Numbered from the stretch's first letter, positions 24,244-33,014 are shown. The stretch: DNA of 48,161 bases from Paraburkholderia piptadeniae (GCF_900007165.1 NZ_CYGY02000045.1:1-48161), one strand, 5' to 3'. The notes: generated by a model not told the origin, from the sequence alone. A program made the numbers and translations.

Positions 24244-25524
24244 GTGAGCGGACTTGGCGGTGCAGGAGGCGCAGGCGGAGCGGGTGGCGCAGGTGGGGCA
24301 GGTGGTGCGGGCGGTGCAGGCGTGCCTTCGGGCGGCGGCGGTGCGGGCGGTGTGTACGATGTGGGCGGTGGGTCGTCGGATGCGCCGCTTCTCGCCGGTG
24401 CGCTGATCGGGCATCGCGATGGCATTGTCGGCAGCTGGCATCCGCCGGAGCGCGTCACGGTCGATTTCGACAAGGAGAACTTCTGCGCAATCGACGACTA
24501 CCGCCAACTATGGCGATGGGAGCCGTGGGTGCGCGCGACGGTGTTCGATTTCGAGCTGCTGTCGAACCTGCGCTTCTGGATACAGAACGAAGGGAGCAAG
24601 ACGCTCGCGTATCCGCAGCTCTCGCACCGGCCGGCGAAGGGCGGCACCGAAGTCGACATCGTGAGCCTGCATCGTCCGGACAAGGACGTGTTCGCGAAGC
24701 AGGCAGAATGGCTCGACTTCTATGCGGACCTTCGCGAGGATCGCTCAGCGGAAATACTTTGCCAGATGGGCCCGCAGGTAGCCTTCTGGAGCATGCTGAT
24801 CTATCTGCATCCGAGCCGCACGCCGAAGACGATCGAACTGCTCGACACCGCAGTGCGCCTCGCGATTTTCGTCGAGATCCGCTTCAAGCACGCAATCGCG
24901 GCGTCAAGAGCGCTCGAGTACTCGCAGCAGGTGCAGCCGATGATCCAGACGCCGGGGCACGGCTCGCTGCCGAGCGGCCACTCGACCCAGGCGTTCATCA
25001 TCGCCGTCGTGCTGTGCGCGCTGTTCAAGCAGGGCCGCCATTCCGTGTACTACCAGCAGGCGATGCGGCAGGCCTATCGCGTCGCCGTCAATCGAACGGT
25101 GGCGGGCGTTCATTTCCCCATCGACAGCATTGCGGGCCATGTGCTCGGCACCTCGCTTGGCGAGTATTTCGTCGCGCGCTGCACGCGCAACCTGAGGAAG
25201 CCGAAAGGGGCTCAGAACGCGAAGCGAGATCCACTCGCAGACGGCAAGATCACGTCGCGCGAGTTCAAGGGACACGTGCTCTCGGCGAAGAACCCGAACG
25301 GCAATCCCGATTTCGACTATCACGAGCCGTTGAGTGACGACGATGTCGATGCATACGCAAAGGCGCACAAGATGTCGAAGGCGGCCGTGTTGGCGAAGTT
25401 TCCGTTTCTCGGCTGGAAGAAGCCGGGCGCGCACTCCGTCGATGGTTCGAACATTCTGTCGTGGCTGTGGAATCAGGCCGAGAGCGAGTGGAACGGCAAC
25501 GGCCTCGCGAACACGGCGTTCTAG
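24244..25524 (+). CDS. PAP2 / vanadium haloperoxidase-like protein with Gly-Ala N-terminus
   Basis: This encodes 426 residues from GTG 24244, preceded by GAGGAGG. Residues 5-26 are a perfect GGA repeat, followed by a Gly-rich tract to about 45; there is no signal peptide. The PAP2 phosphate or vanadate site is visible as SLPSGHS (243-247) and RTVAGVHFPIDS (Arg284, His290, Asp294), with a Lys near 215 upstream. The overall length and spacing match vanadium-dependent haloperoxidase-like proteins rather than small lipid phosphatases, and no string of membrane helices is seen. A 110-residue tail follows the catalytic part. The reaction could be halide oxidation or phosphate-ester hydrolysis; sequence alone cannot decide. 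It lies 47 bp after the cyclase gene. Confidence 0.85.
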   Translation: MSGLGGAGGAGGAGGAGGAGGAGGAGVPSGGGGAGGVYDVGGGSSDAPLLAGALIGHRDGIVGSWHPPERVTVDFDKENFCAIDDYRQLWRWEPWVRATVFDFELLSNLRFWIQNEGSKTLAYPQLSHRPAKGGTEVDIVSLHRPDKDVFAKQAEWLDFYADLREDRSAEILCQMGPQVAFWSMLIYLHPSRTPKTIELLDTAVRLAIFVEIRFKHAIAASRALEYSQQVQPMIQTPGHGSLPSGHSTQAFIIAVVLCALFKQGRHSVYYQQAMRQAYRVAVNRTVAGVHFPIDSIAGHVLGTSLGEYFVARCTRNLRKPKGAQNAKRDPLADGKITSREFKGHVLSAKNPNGNPDFDYHEPLSDDDVDAYAKAHKMSKAAVLAKFPFLGWKKPGAHSVDGSNILSWLWNQAESEWNGNGLANTAF

Positions 25525-25554
25525 CCCTTCGATCCTGTTCAAGCGAGGTGGACG

Positions 25555-27858
25555 ATGACCTGGCAATCGTTGACGGGCAAGGCGGGTGCGTGGAGCGGTC
25601 TGGACTGGACGGGGCGCGCGAACGGCACGGCGCGAGCCGACCCGTATCTGGCGTGGGCCGATGCGACGCTGTTCGCCGACCTGGGCGGACCGCCCGCGGG
25701 CTGGGTGCGCATCATCATCGAGCTCGAAGAGTCTGGACCGGATGGCTCGCCGTTGACGGCACAGTCGTTCGCGGAGAGTCTCGAAAGCACGCACGCGGCG
25801 TGGAAAGCGTGGATACGGGTGTCGTCGCTTTATCGCTATCCGCCGCACGATCTCGAACGCACGCACTTCCTGACGGCCGCCGTGACGAAGCTGTTCTTTG
25901 CGAAGCTGGACACATCGCTAAAGGGCTTCGTGAAGCGCTTCGAACTCGGCATGCCGATTGTGCCCGACGATCAGGCCATTGGCACATCGCTGGCAGCGAC
26001 GGTGCTCGCAGCGGGCACGGGCCCGCAGTTCACTCCCGCTTCTCAGGCAAAGACGAGGGCAACGGGCGCGAAGCGCGATCGCATCGTGTTCCTCGGCGTG
26101 ATGGACGATGGCCTCGCATTTGCGCACGAACGCTTTCGTTCTTCCGGTGCTCCTTCGGCCACGCGGATCGAATACTTCTGGAATCAGGATGACGCGCCCG
26201 ACGCGGCGCCTGGCCTGCACTATGGACGCGAACTCTCGAAGGCCGGGATCGACGATATGCTCGCGCGTCACACGCAAGGCGGATTGATCGATGAAGACGC
26301 CGTTTATGCGGAGGCGGGCTACATCGGCGTGCGCAAGCGCTGGGCGCACGGCACGGAAGCGATGGACCTCGCAGGCGGCGTGCGGCCCGGCGATCTGCAT
26401 GCGGCTTTCCTTCAGCGGTTGGGCGACGAAAAGAAAGCGCTCGAAAAAGTGCGTCTGATCGGCGTGCAGTTCAGGACGCCCGGGCGGACCGTGCGCGATA
26501 CATCGGGACTCTGGTTCGCCACCCATGCGCTCGACGCGATGCGCTACATCCTGCGCCGCGCCGACGATCTTGCTGTCGCCCTGGGCCACGACTACTGCGT
26601 GGTGCTCAATCTGAGTTACGGCTATATGGCGGGCCCGCACGACGGCAGTTCGATCATCGAAAGAGCCATCGACGAGCTGATCGATCAGCATCGCGATCTA
26701 TGCGTCGTCGTGCCTGCGGGAAACAGCAACGTGCTGCGTTGTCATGCGAACGTCGAGCTTGCGCATGGCGAATCGAAGAGCATCACATGGCGTGTGTTGC
26801 CCGATTGCGCGACGCCCAGTTTTCTGGAGCTATGGCTGCCTGAGCATGCCGATCCGTCGAAGGTCAAAATCCAGGTGTATCCGCCGACGGGCGATAAAAG
26901 CCCCGCTATGTCGGTGAAAAATTTCTACGCGTGGCAACCGGGCAGCAATGTGCTGTGCGCATCCGTGTATCTGGACCGCGTCGCGACGGGCGACAACAGG
27001 ATGATCCTGATTGCGCTCGCGCCCACCCTCACGCGCGATCCTTCGCGCGATGCGACGCCGGCAGGCAACTGGAGCGTGATCGTGTCGAACACGGCACGCC
27101 GGGGCGAAGCGCTGACCCTGCACGCGTGGGTACAGCGTAACGAAACGGCGTTTGGCTACCCGATACGCGGACGCCAGTCGCGCTTCGACGATCCGCTCTA
27201 CAAGCGCTTCATCTCGGGTTCGCATGTGAGGGACTTCGACAAGGGCAACATGGAATCGTGGATAAGGCGCAGCAGCACATTGAGTTCGATCGCGACGGGT
27301 GACTATACCGTCGTGGTCGGCGCTTATCGGCGCACGGACGGCAAGGCGGCGCTCTATTCATCGACGGGACCTTCGCTTCGCACGAAGCAGAGAAACGGAC
27401 CCGATGCGACTGCCGTCAGCGAGGACTCGCCCGCCTGCGCCGGCGTGCTGGGCGCGAGCACGCGCAGCGGGAGTCTCGCTGCCATCACGGGAACGAGCGC
27501 GGCCGCGCCGCAAGTGTCGCGTTTATTCGCGCAAGCGAAGGTGACGGGCGAGGCCGCGGTCCTCACGCCGATGACGGCAGCGAAGAAGGCAACGAAGAAC
27601 GCGTCGAAGAAAGCGGCGACCACGATGAATCCGCTCGCGAGCCGCAAATGGATCGAGCAGAAGGCGGCCGATGAAGACCCCACCCCTGCCAAGCCGGGCG
27701 CATCGCCGCATGAGCTTGTCGACACCTGTCCTGCCACGGCGCGCCCGCCTACCGTGCCCGTCGGAGAGCATGCGTGGCTGCCGAGATTGCTACCAGAGCG
27801 GGGCGGTGCGGGGCGCTTTCTGTCACGCCGATGGAAGAAACGTGGCATCGATCCGTAA
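25555..27858 (+). CDS. Subtilase (S8 family peptidase), cytoplasmic, with large insertion
   Basis: This encodes 767 residues without a signal peptide. The S8 triad is present: Asp184 (FLGVMDDGLAFAH), His265 (RWAHGTEAMDLAGG) and Ser648 (ITGTSAAAPQ), with the oxyanion Asn390 in VVVPAGNSN. About 258 residues separate the Asn and Ser, far more than in subtilisin; this insertion includes strand-rich segments (SFLELWLPEHADPSKVKIQV) resembling a beta-sandwich. A 175-residue N-terminal region precedes the catalytic core, and the C-terminus has a Lys/Ala-rich stretch. The start lies 30 bp after the haloperoxidase-like gene, so the three genes probably form one operon ending at the strong terminator. 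The protein it cuts is unknown. Confidence 0.88.
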   Translation: MTWQSLTGKAGAWSGLDWTGRANGTARADPYLAWADATLFADLGGPPAGWVRIIIELEESGPDGSPLTAQSFAESLESTHAAWKAWIRVSSLYRYPPHDLERTHFLTAAVTKLFFAKLDTSLKGFVKRFELGMPIVPDDQAIGTSLAATVLAAGTGPQFTPASQAKTRATGAKRDRIVFLGVMDDGLAFAHERFRSSGAPSATRIEYFWNQDDAPDAAPGLHYGRELSKAGIDDMLARHTQGGLIDEDAVYAEAGYIGVRKRWAHGTEAMDLAGGVRPGDLHAAFLQRLGDEKKALEKVRLIGVQFRTPGRTVRDTSGLWFATHALDAMRYILRRADDLAVALGHDYCVVLNLSYGYMAGPHDGSSIIERAIDELIDQHRDLCVVVPAGNSNVLRCHANVELAHGESKSITWRVLPDCATPSFLELWLPEHADPSKVKIQVYPPTGDKSPAMSVKNFYAWQPGSNVLCASVYLDRVATGDNRMILIALAPTLTRDPSRDATPAGNWSVIVSNTARRGEALTLHAWVQRNETAFGYPIRGRQSRFDDPLYKRFISGSHVRDFDKGNMESWIRRSSTLSSIATGDYTVVVGAYRRTDGKAALYSSTGPSLRTKQRNGPDATAVSEDSPACAGVLGASTRSGSLAAITGTSAAAPQVSRLFAQAKVTGEAAVLTPMTAAKKATKNASKKAATTMNPLASRKWIEQKAADEDPTPAKPGASPHELVDTCPATARPPTVPVGEHAWLPRLLPERGGAGRFLSRRWKKRGIDP

Positions 27859-27872
27859 GGCGAACATGCAAC

Positions 27873-27905
27873 GGGGCCTGTCATCGCTGACAGGCCCCGC
27901 TTTTT
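27873..27905 (+). terminator. Strong rho-independent terminator after the subtilase
   Basis: GGGGCCTGTCA (27873-27883) and TGACAGGCCCC (27888-27898) form a perfect 11-bp stem with a TCGC loop, followed by GCTTTTT. It closes the cyclase-PAP2-subtilase unit. Confidence 0.95.
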
Positions 27906-27952
27906 GCCCCGCTTCGTGCCGGGCTTTTTCGAACGGCATGCAATCGTGTCGC

Positions 27953-28228
27953 TCAGTTGCCGCCCTTGAAGAGTTCGTTCAGGCGCGCGGCTTCGCCATT
28001 CTTTTGCGAGCGCACGAGATCCTGATACACCTCGCTGCGCGTCTTTCCATGCGAGATGGCCGCGCCGCCCGACATCGACGTTGCCGACATGCCAGGGCCT
28101 TCCGAGTTGACGACGGTGTCCGGCGTCGTGGGCGTCGAGGTTGCCGTGCCGGTAGCGCTTTCCTGCGCATACGCCTGCAAGGCTGACAGGCAGAGCACGC
28201 CGCCGCAGAGGATGAGCATCGTCTTCAT
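27953..28228 (-). CDS. Small secreted DUF4148-type protein
   Basis: This encodes 91 residues from ATG 28226-28228, with AAGGAG 6-7 nt upstream. Residues 1-22 are a signal peptide ending in LQAYAQ. The mature part is Ser/Thr/Gly-rich, then KTRSEVYQDLVRSQKNGEAARLNELFKGG, which matches the DUF4148 pattern of short exported proteins very common in Burkholderia. Function is unknown. The gene is convergent with the subtilase operon and stands alone. Confidence 0.8.
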   Translation of the reverse strand: MKTMLILCGGVLCLSALQAYAQESATGTATSTPTTPDTVVNSEGPGMSATSMSGGAAISHGKTRSEVYQDLVRSQKNGEAARLNELFKGGN

Positions 28229-28522
28229 TTGAGTCTCCTTCGAACAATTGCAGCGCATTACGCGGTTGCGCCGGACCGAGACGAAAGCGTGGGCCGCATT
28301 CGAAGAAGGCGGACAGCCACGCCGACTTTTAGACGTGCACAACCATCAGAATCTGTGGCAAGACAGGATTGAATTCGTTGACACGTAGTCAGCCTCGCGA
28401 AAGCCCGGCCATGCGAAAGATGACTGTGCGGCCACGCGGCTTGAACCCAGTATGGTTTTTGCACGCGCCCAGGCCTATATGACTTTGGTGGTAAGCGGGA
28501 ATATAAAGCTGACTCGCTTCAA

Positions 28523-30919
28523 TTACTTCCACGCGTAGCGCAAGCCGACCCACACGCCGCGCGGCGCGCCGATCCCGAGGAACTGCTCGTTGGCGACATT
28601 GATCGGATCAAACATATGGTTCGGCCCGTTGAAGAAGTTCTCGCCGAGAATCGCAAAGTTCGCATAGTGCTTGTTCAGCAGATTCTTGACGGTCGCGAAT
28701 ATCTGTAGCTGCTTCGTCACGTTGTACGTCGTATCGAGATCGATCAGGAAGTAGCCGGCCACCGTGCCGTTCACATCCCGATTGTTCTCGTCGCCGCGCG
28801 CGAAGATACTGCCCCGGTACGTGAGGTTCGTGCCGATGTTCCACTTCGCGATCGGCGTGTAGTCGACGCGCACCTTCACGGTGTTGGCCGGAATGCCCGG
28901 AATGCGGTCGCCCGGCTTCACCGTGACGTTGCCGTTCGCGTCGGCGCTCGAATTGCTCGCGCTGCTCTCCGTCCACGTCGATTGATACGTCGCGTCCACA
29001 TAGCTATAGCTCGCGCTCACGCCGACGGGGCCGTACTTCGTGCGCGCCGCGAGCTCGATGCCTTGACGGCGCGTCTTGCCGACGTTCTGAAAGAAGCCGA
29101 GCGTGCTCGACGCGCCATTGCTGCTGACGAACTGAATGTCGTCGTCGAGCGTCGTGCGATAGAGCGCGGCACTCCATGTCGTATTGCCGCCGAGCCTTCC
29201 GCGCGCGCCGATTTCGAACGTCTTCGAGATCACGGGTTTCAGAGCCGGGTCCGCGATGAAGTCGTTCGGCAGCGAGCATGGCGCATCCGGGTCCGCGCAC
29301 GCGAGTTCGATCGACGTCGGCGAGCGCATGCCTTCGTTGTAGGTCGCATAGGCGGTGAAGTTGTCAGTCGGATTCCAGTTGACGCCGACAGCGGGATTGA
29401 AGCGCGAGAACACGTGGCGGCCATCGAGCAGCGGCTGCTGGCCGCTTTCGTCGCCGATCGTCGTGCGCGACCAGTTGTAGCGGCCCGCGAGCGTCATCGA
29501 CCATTGCTCGTTGAACGAGAACGTGTCGTTGAAATAGATGCCATACGTTTCGTTGCGCGTCTTCGCATCCGTGGTCGGCACGAACGGACCCGTGCCGATC
29601 GTCGCGCGCGTGTCGGTGAAGACCGCGTTTTGCGACGACTGCGTGAAATGCGAGTTCGCCAGATCGGCGGCCACGCCGAGCACCAGTTCGTTGCGCCTGC
29701 CGAAGAGTTGTTGCAGCAGCGACAGTTGCAAGCTCCCGCCGTAGCTCTCCGTGGAGATCGTCGATTGCAGGTTGGTCGCGGGCGGCGCATCGTCGGGATC
29801 ATCGGGATCGAAGTCGTCGTTGACGTTGCTGCTCACGTTCTCGTTGCGGTAGTGCCGATAGTAGAGATTTCCGCTCAACTGGATATTGGGCGTGAAGTAA
29901 TGCTCGCCCGCGATCGTCAGATAGCCGACCTCGTTCCTGTTCTGATCCGGAAACGTGTAAGCCTGCGAACGGTTGTCGAGGAACGAGCGCGGGATCGTCT
30001 GCGAGCCGTCGAGCGTGTTGTCCGCGCCGCCCGCCGAGATCGACAGCGTGTTGTCGGCATCGTGATAGCGCAGCTTGCCGAATGCCTGGCGCAGACGGCT
30101 GCCGTTGTGATCGGCCCAGCCGTCGTCGTTGGTCGCGTTTGCCGTGAAGTAATAGTCGAGGTTGCTGCCGATCATTCCGCCTTGCTGGATCTGCGCGCTC
30201 TTACGTCCCCACGAGCCGCCGCTGATCTCCGCCTCGCCGCCCGGCGACGTGCTGCCGTTCTTCGTCGTGATCGCGATCGCGCCGCCGAGCGTGTTGAGGC
30301 CGAAGGTCGGATTCGAGCCGGGAATCAGCTGGATCGTTTCGATTGCGGCCTGAGGTATCAGGTCCCAGTTCACGACGTCGCCGAACGGCTCGTTGACGCG
30401 CACGCCATCGAGAAAGACGGACAGCCCCTGTGGCGTGCCAACGAGCGGCGAAGCCGTGAAGCCCCGATAGTTGATGTCGACTTGCGACGGGTTGCCTTGC
30501 GCATCGTTGATATCGACGCTCTGCAGGTTGCTCGCGAAGTAGTCGGTGAGCGTGTTCGGATGCTGCTGGTCGATCTCGCGGCCGCGTATGCTCTGCACGT
30601 TCGCGGGCACGAGCTCGATCGCAGTGCCGATGCCGACGAGCGGCGTCGTGCCGATCACGAGTATCGGTGGCTGTTCCGTTTCCTGCGGAGAATTCTGGTT
30701 TTGCGCCACCTGTTGCGACTCGTCTGGCGACTCGTTCTGCGCCGTGTCTTGTGGCGCTTCTTTCGTTGTCGCTTCCTGTGCGCTGGCGGGCGGCGTCGCG
30801 GCTTCCGGCGACCATGCGGCGGCGCAGAGACTCGCCAGCGCGCTGCCGACTACGAGCTGAATAGCGCCCTTGCGCGCATGCAAGCGCGCGCGCCGCGATG
30901 TGCGCCGCGTTTGTCTCAT
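28523..30919 (-). CDS. TonB-dependent outer-membrane receptor
   Basis: This encodes 798 residues. A basic N-terminus and signal peptide (to about residue 48) precede a Gln/Glu-rich linker and a TonB-box-like PPILVIGTTP. The plug domain contains VDINYRGFTASPLVGTPQGLSVFLDGVRVNEPFGD and NTLGGAIAITTKNG. A 22-strand barrel follows, with late segments such as FATVKNLLNKHYANFAI, ending in VGLRYAWK. It imports a scarce, large substrate across the outer membrane using TonB energy. Divergence from the sensor kinase gene next to the PQQ genes suggests a substrate tied to PQQ enzymes, for example a lanthanide chelate or PQQ itself, but this is inference. The final residue is Lys rather than the usual aromatic. 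Confidence 0.92.
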   Translation of the reverse strand: MRQTRRTSRRARLHARKGAIQLVVGSALASLCAAAWSPEAATPPASAQEATTKEAPQDTAQNESPDESQQVAQNQNSPQETEQPPILVIGTTPLVGIGTAIELVPANVQSIRGREIDQQHPNTLTDYFASNLQSVDINDAQGNPSQVDINYRGFTASPLVGTPQGLSVFLDGVRVNEPFGDVVNWDLIPQAAIETIQLIPGSNPTFGLNTLGGAIAITTKNGSTSPGGEAEISGGSWGRKSAQIQQGGMIGSNLDYYFTANATNDDGWADHNGSRLRQAFGKLRYHDADNTLSISAGGADNTLDGSQTIPRSFLDNRSQAYTFPDQNRNEVGYLTIAGEHYFTPNIQLSGNLYYRHYRNENVSSNVNDDFDPDDPDDAPPATNLQSTISTESYGGSLQLSLLQQLFGRRNELVLGVAADLANSHFTQSSQNAVFTDTRATIGTGPFVPTTDAKTRNETYGIYFNDTFSFNEQWSMTLAGRYNWSRTTIGDESGQQPLLDGRHVFSRFNPAVGVNWNPTDNFTAYATYNEGMRSPTSIELACADPDAPCSLPNDFIADPALKPVISKTFEIGARGRLGGNTTWSAALYRTTLDDDIQFVSSNGASSTLGFFQNVGKTRRQGIELAARTKYGPVGVSASYSYVDATYQSTWTESSASNSSADANGNVTVKPGDRIPGIPANTVKVRVDYTPIAKWNIGTNLTYRGSIFARGDENNRDVNGTVAGYFLIDLDTTYNVTKQLQIFATVKNLLNKHYANFAILGENFFNGPNHMFDPINVANEQFLGIGAPRGVWVGLRYAWK

Positions 30920-31067
30920 GGTTGTCGTCTCCAGCGGGTTGTTCTAGCCTTATCGGCGGTGGCAGATCGTTCGGGCTGCGCATGAATGCCCTCTCTGCTG
31001 CTTGTTGCCTGCTTTCTGCCTTGTTTGCCGTTCCATGCAGAGTCGCATATGAAGGGCGCCTGCCGCC

Positions 31068-31095
31068 CGGGAAGCTTTCCCGATTCTTTCGGGAA
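31068..31095. promoter_or_regulatory. Overlapping inverted repeats upstream of the sensor kinase
   Basis: CGGGAA-GCT-TTCCCG (31068-31082) overlaps TTCCCGA-TTCTT-TCGGGAA (31077-31095). The three alternating half-sites lie about 80 bp upstream of the sensor kinase start and about 150 bp upstream of the divergent TonB receptor start. They are a plausible operator for one or both genes. Confidence 0.5.
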
Positions 31096-31173
31096 GCCTT
31101 CCTTGCCGCATCGGCGACGCGAAAAGCGCCCGTCGGATGAGTAGAATGAGTCACTGCTTCCATCGATACGCTC

Positions 31174-32358
31174 ATGCCCGAAGCCCTCTCTTCAGTGAAT
31201 CCGGCCAACCCCGCGCCGGACCCGCGGCAAGCAGCAGGCAGCCGAGCCGATGCGGCGAGCGCAACGCAAGCGCCCGCCGCGCAGCCGCGCGCGACGCCAC
31301 CGCGCAAGGCGGGCCACGCGCAAAGTCACGCGAAAAGTCACGCGAAAAGTCACGACCAAGGCCGCACAAAAGAATCGCACTCAGCCGCATCGATCGAGCT
31401 CTCGTGCGTCGTGGTGCTGACGGTGATCGTCTGGGCGTTGTGCGCGACGTTCGACGTGAGCGAGCTTGCCTATCGATGGACCCGCAATGCCGAGCGCTAT
31501 CAGCTCGACGAACTGCCCGTCACGATGTTCGTGCTCGCGGCGGGCTGCGCGTGGTTCGCGTGGCGGCGCTATAGGGAGTCGCAAAGGGAATTGCTGCGCA
31601 GGCGCGCGGCGGAGGAGGAGGCCGCGCGGCTTCTCGCCGACAACCGGCGTCTCGCGAGCGAGGGCATCGAAGCGCAGGAAGCGGAGCGCCGTCATCTGGC
31701 GCGCGAGTTGCACGACGAACTGGGCCAACACCTGAACGCAATCGCGCTCGATGCCGCGCGGATTCGCGATCTGTCGGCGGATAGCGGCGAGATTCATCGC
31801 GCGTCGCTTGCCGTGATGCAAAGCGCGAGCTTCGTCTATCGGCAGATCGGCTGCATGATCCGCAAGCTGCGGCCCATCGGCCTCGACGAACTCGGCTTGC
31901 CGAGCGCGCTCGAGCATTGCGTCGAAGGCTGGCGCGAGCGCCTGCCCGATGCGTCGTTCAAGCTCACCGTCGACGGCGACTTCGACGGCTTCACCGATGC
32001 GCTCAACATCACGCTCTATCGCTTCGTGCAGGAAGCGCTGACGAACGTGTCGAAGTTCGCGCGCGAGTCGAGCGTCGAAATCTATCTGGTGAGAGCGCCG
32101 CTGGACGGCGAGCGCGGCGGCCCGGTCGTCGTGACGGTCGCCGACGACGGCCCCGGCACTGATCTGTCGAAGCCTCGCGCGGGGCTAGGTCTTGTCGGCA
32201 TGCGCGAGCGCGTCGAGGCTCTCGGCGGCGAGTTCCATGTCGCGAGCGAGCCGGGACGAGGCTTTCTGCTATGCGCTCGCGTGCCGCCTCATGTCGTGCT
32301 GCCCGAGCCCAGCGCTCCGAGTGTTCCCATCGAACCCGACGAGCCGAAAAGCTCGTGA
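31174..32358 (+). CDS. NarX-type sensor histidine kinase
   Basis: This encodes 394 residues from ATG 31174. A Pro/Ala/Ser-rich, cytoplasmic N-terminal tail of about 70 residues includes SHAK repeats. Two membrane helices (about 74-92 and 114-131) frame a short loop. A coiled coil leads to the HisKA_3 box RRHLARELHDELGQ with phospho-acceptor His180, and the ATPase domain shows EALTNVSKFA, DDGPGTD and GLGLVGMRERVEALGG. The small periplasmic loop leaves little room for a sensor domain. Its 3' end overlaps the convergent response regulator by 70 bp, and the pair probably works together. The tail DEPKSS falls in that overlap. Confidence 0.9.
   Translation: MPEALSSVNPANPAPDPRQAAGSRADAASATQAPAAQPRATPPRKAGHAQSHAKSHAKSHDQGRTKESHSAASIELSCVVVLTVIVWALCATFDVSELAYRWTRNAERYQLDELPVTMFVLAAGCAWFAWRRYRESQRELLRRRAAEEEAARLLADNRRLASEGIEAQEAERRHLARELHDELGQHLNAIALDAARIRDLSADSGEIHRASLAVMQSASFVYRQIGCMIRKLRPIGLDELGLPSALEHCVEGWRERLPDASFKLTVDGDFDGFTDALNITLYRFVQEALTNVSKFARESSVEIYLVRAPLDGERGGPVVVTVADDGPGTDLSKPRAGLGLVGMRERVEALGGEFHVASEPGRGFLLCARVPPHVVLPEPSAPSVPIEPDEPKSS
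31322..31354 (+). repeat. Three direct repeats inside the kinase gene
   Basis: AAAGTCACG occurs at 31322, 31334 and 31346 with a 12-bp period. The repeats encode the SHAKSHAKSH part of the kinase tail, so they may reflect in-frame repeat expansion rather than a binding site. Confidence 0.7.
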
Positions 32359-33014
32359 GGCGAGGCGAGCTCGGAGAACTGAAGCCCCAGGCGCTGCGCG
32401 ATCTGCGCGAGCTGCACGCCATTGTTCGCGCCGAACTTCTGCCGGATCGCCGACTGATGGTTCGCAATCGTCTTCTGGCTCAGGCCGAGCCGCTCGGCGA
32501 TCACGGGCAGCGTATAGCCCTGCACGAGCAGACGCAGCACTTCGAACTCGCGCGCGGACAACTGGCGTCCCGGCGGCCCTTCGTTGAACATTGTCCGCAA
32601 CGCGAGCGCGTGCGATACGTCCGCGCTCAGATAGCGCACGCGTCGGGCGACGGCGCGCACCGCTTCGACGAGCACATCGGGCGCACTCGCCTTCGTCACA
32701 TAGCCGCTCGCGCCCGCATCGAACGCGCGGCGCACGAAAAGCGCCTCTTCGTGCACGCTGAAGATCAGCACGCGCGCTTCGGGCTCGCGCGCGAGCATCC
32801 GGCGCATCGCTTCGATGCCGCTCGCGCCCGGCAACGCAAGATCCATCACGACGACATCCGGCTGCAACGCGCAGAAGCGCTGGTAAGCCTGCATCGCGTC
32901 GGCCGCTTCGCCCGCGACGCGCACATCGGGGCTGAGTTCGAGCAGACGTCGATAGCCTTCGCGCACGACGGCGTGATCGTCGACGAGAAGCACGGAGATG
33001 GCGGGCGTCGTCAT
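32289..33014 (-). CDS. NarL/FixJ-type response regulator
   Basis: This encodes 241 residues. The receiver has the acidic pair VDDHAVVREG (Asp12, Asp13), phospho-acceptor Asp58 (VVVMDLALPG) and Lys in GYVTKAS. The LuxR HTH is LSAREFEVLRLLVQGYTLPVIAERLGLSQKTIANHQ. A Ser/Gly-rich tail (GSSGSMGTLGALGSGSTT) lies in the DNA shared with the end of the sensor kinase gene on the other strand. Its ATG overlaps the pqqE stop (ATGA, 33011-33014), so it is translated as the last gene of the pqq series. It probably controls PQQ, C1 or TonB receptor genes in response to the kinase. Confidence 0.92.
   Translation of the reverse strand: MTTPAISVLLVDDHAVVREGYRRLLELSPDVRVAGEAADAMQAYQRFCALQPDVVVMDLALPGASGIEAMRRMLAREPEARVLIFSVHEEALFVRRAFDAGASGYVTKASAPDVLVEAVRAVARRVRYLSADVSHALALRTMFNEGPPGRQLSAREFEVLRLLVQGYTLPVIAERLGLSQKTIANHQSAIRQKFGANNGVQLAQIAQRLGLQFSELASPHELFGSSGSMGTLGALGSGSTT

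Noticed and set aside
24280..24360. Gly-Ala-rich start read as a PE_PGRS-like protein
   Set aside because: There is no PE domain, and the rest is clearly a PAP2/haloperoxidase-like protein.
28982..30985. 667-residue open frame opposite the TonB receptor
   Set aside because: The protein is Arg/Val/Ala-rich without domains, while the minus-strand frame is a clear receptor. It reflects codon bias.
31322..31354. Short direct repeats read as a CRISPR or iteron array
   Set aside because: The repeats are only 9-12 bp, lie in frame inside the kinase gene and encode a simple peptide repeat.
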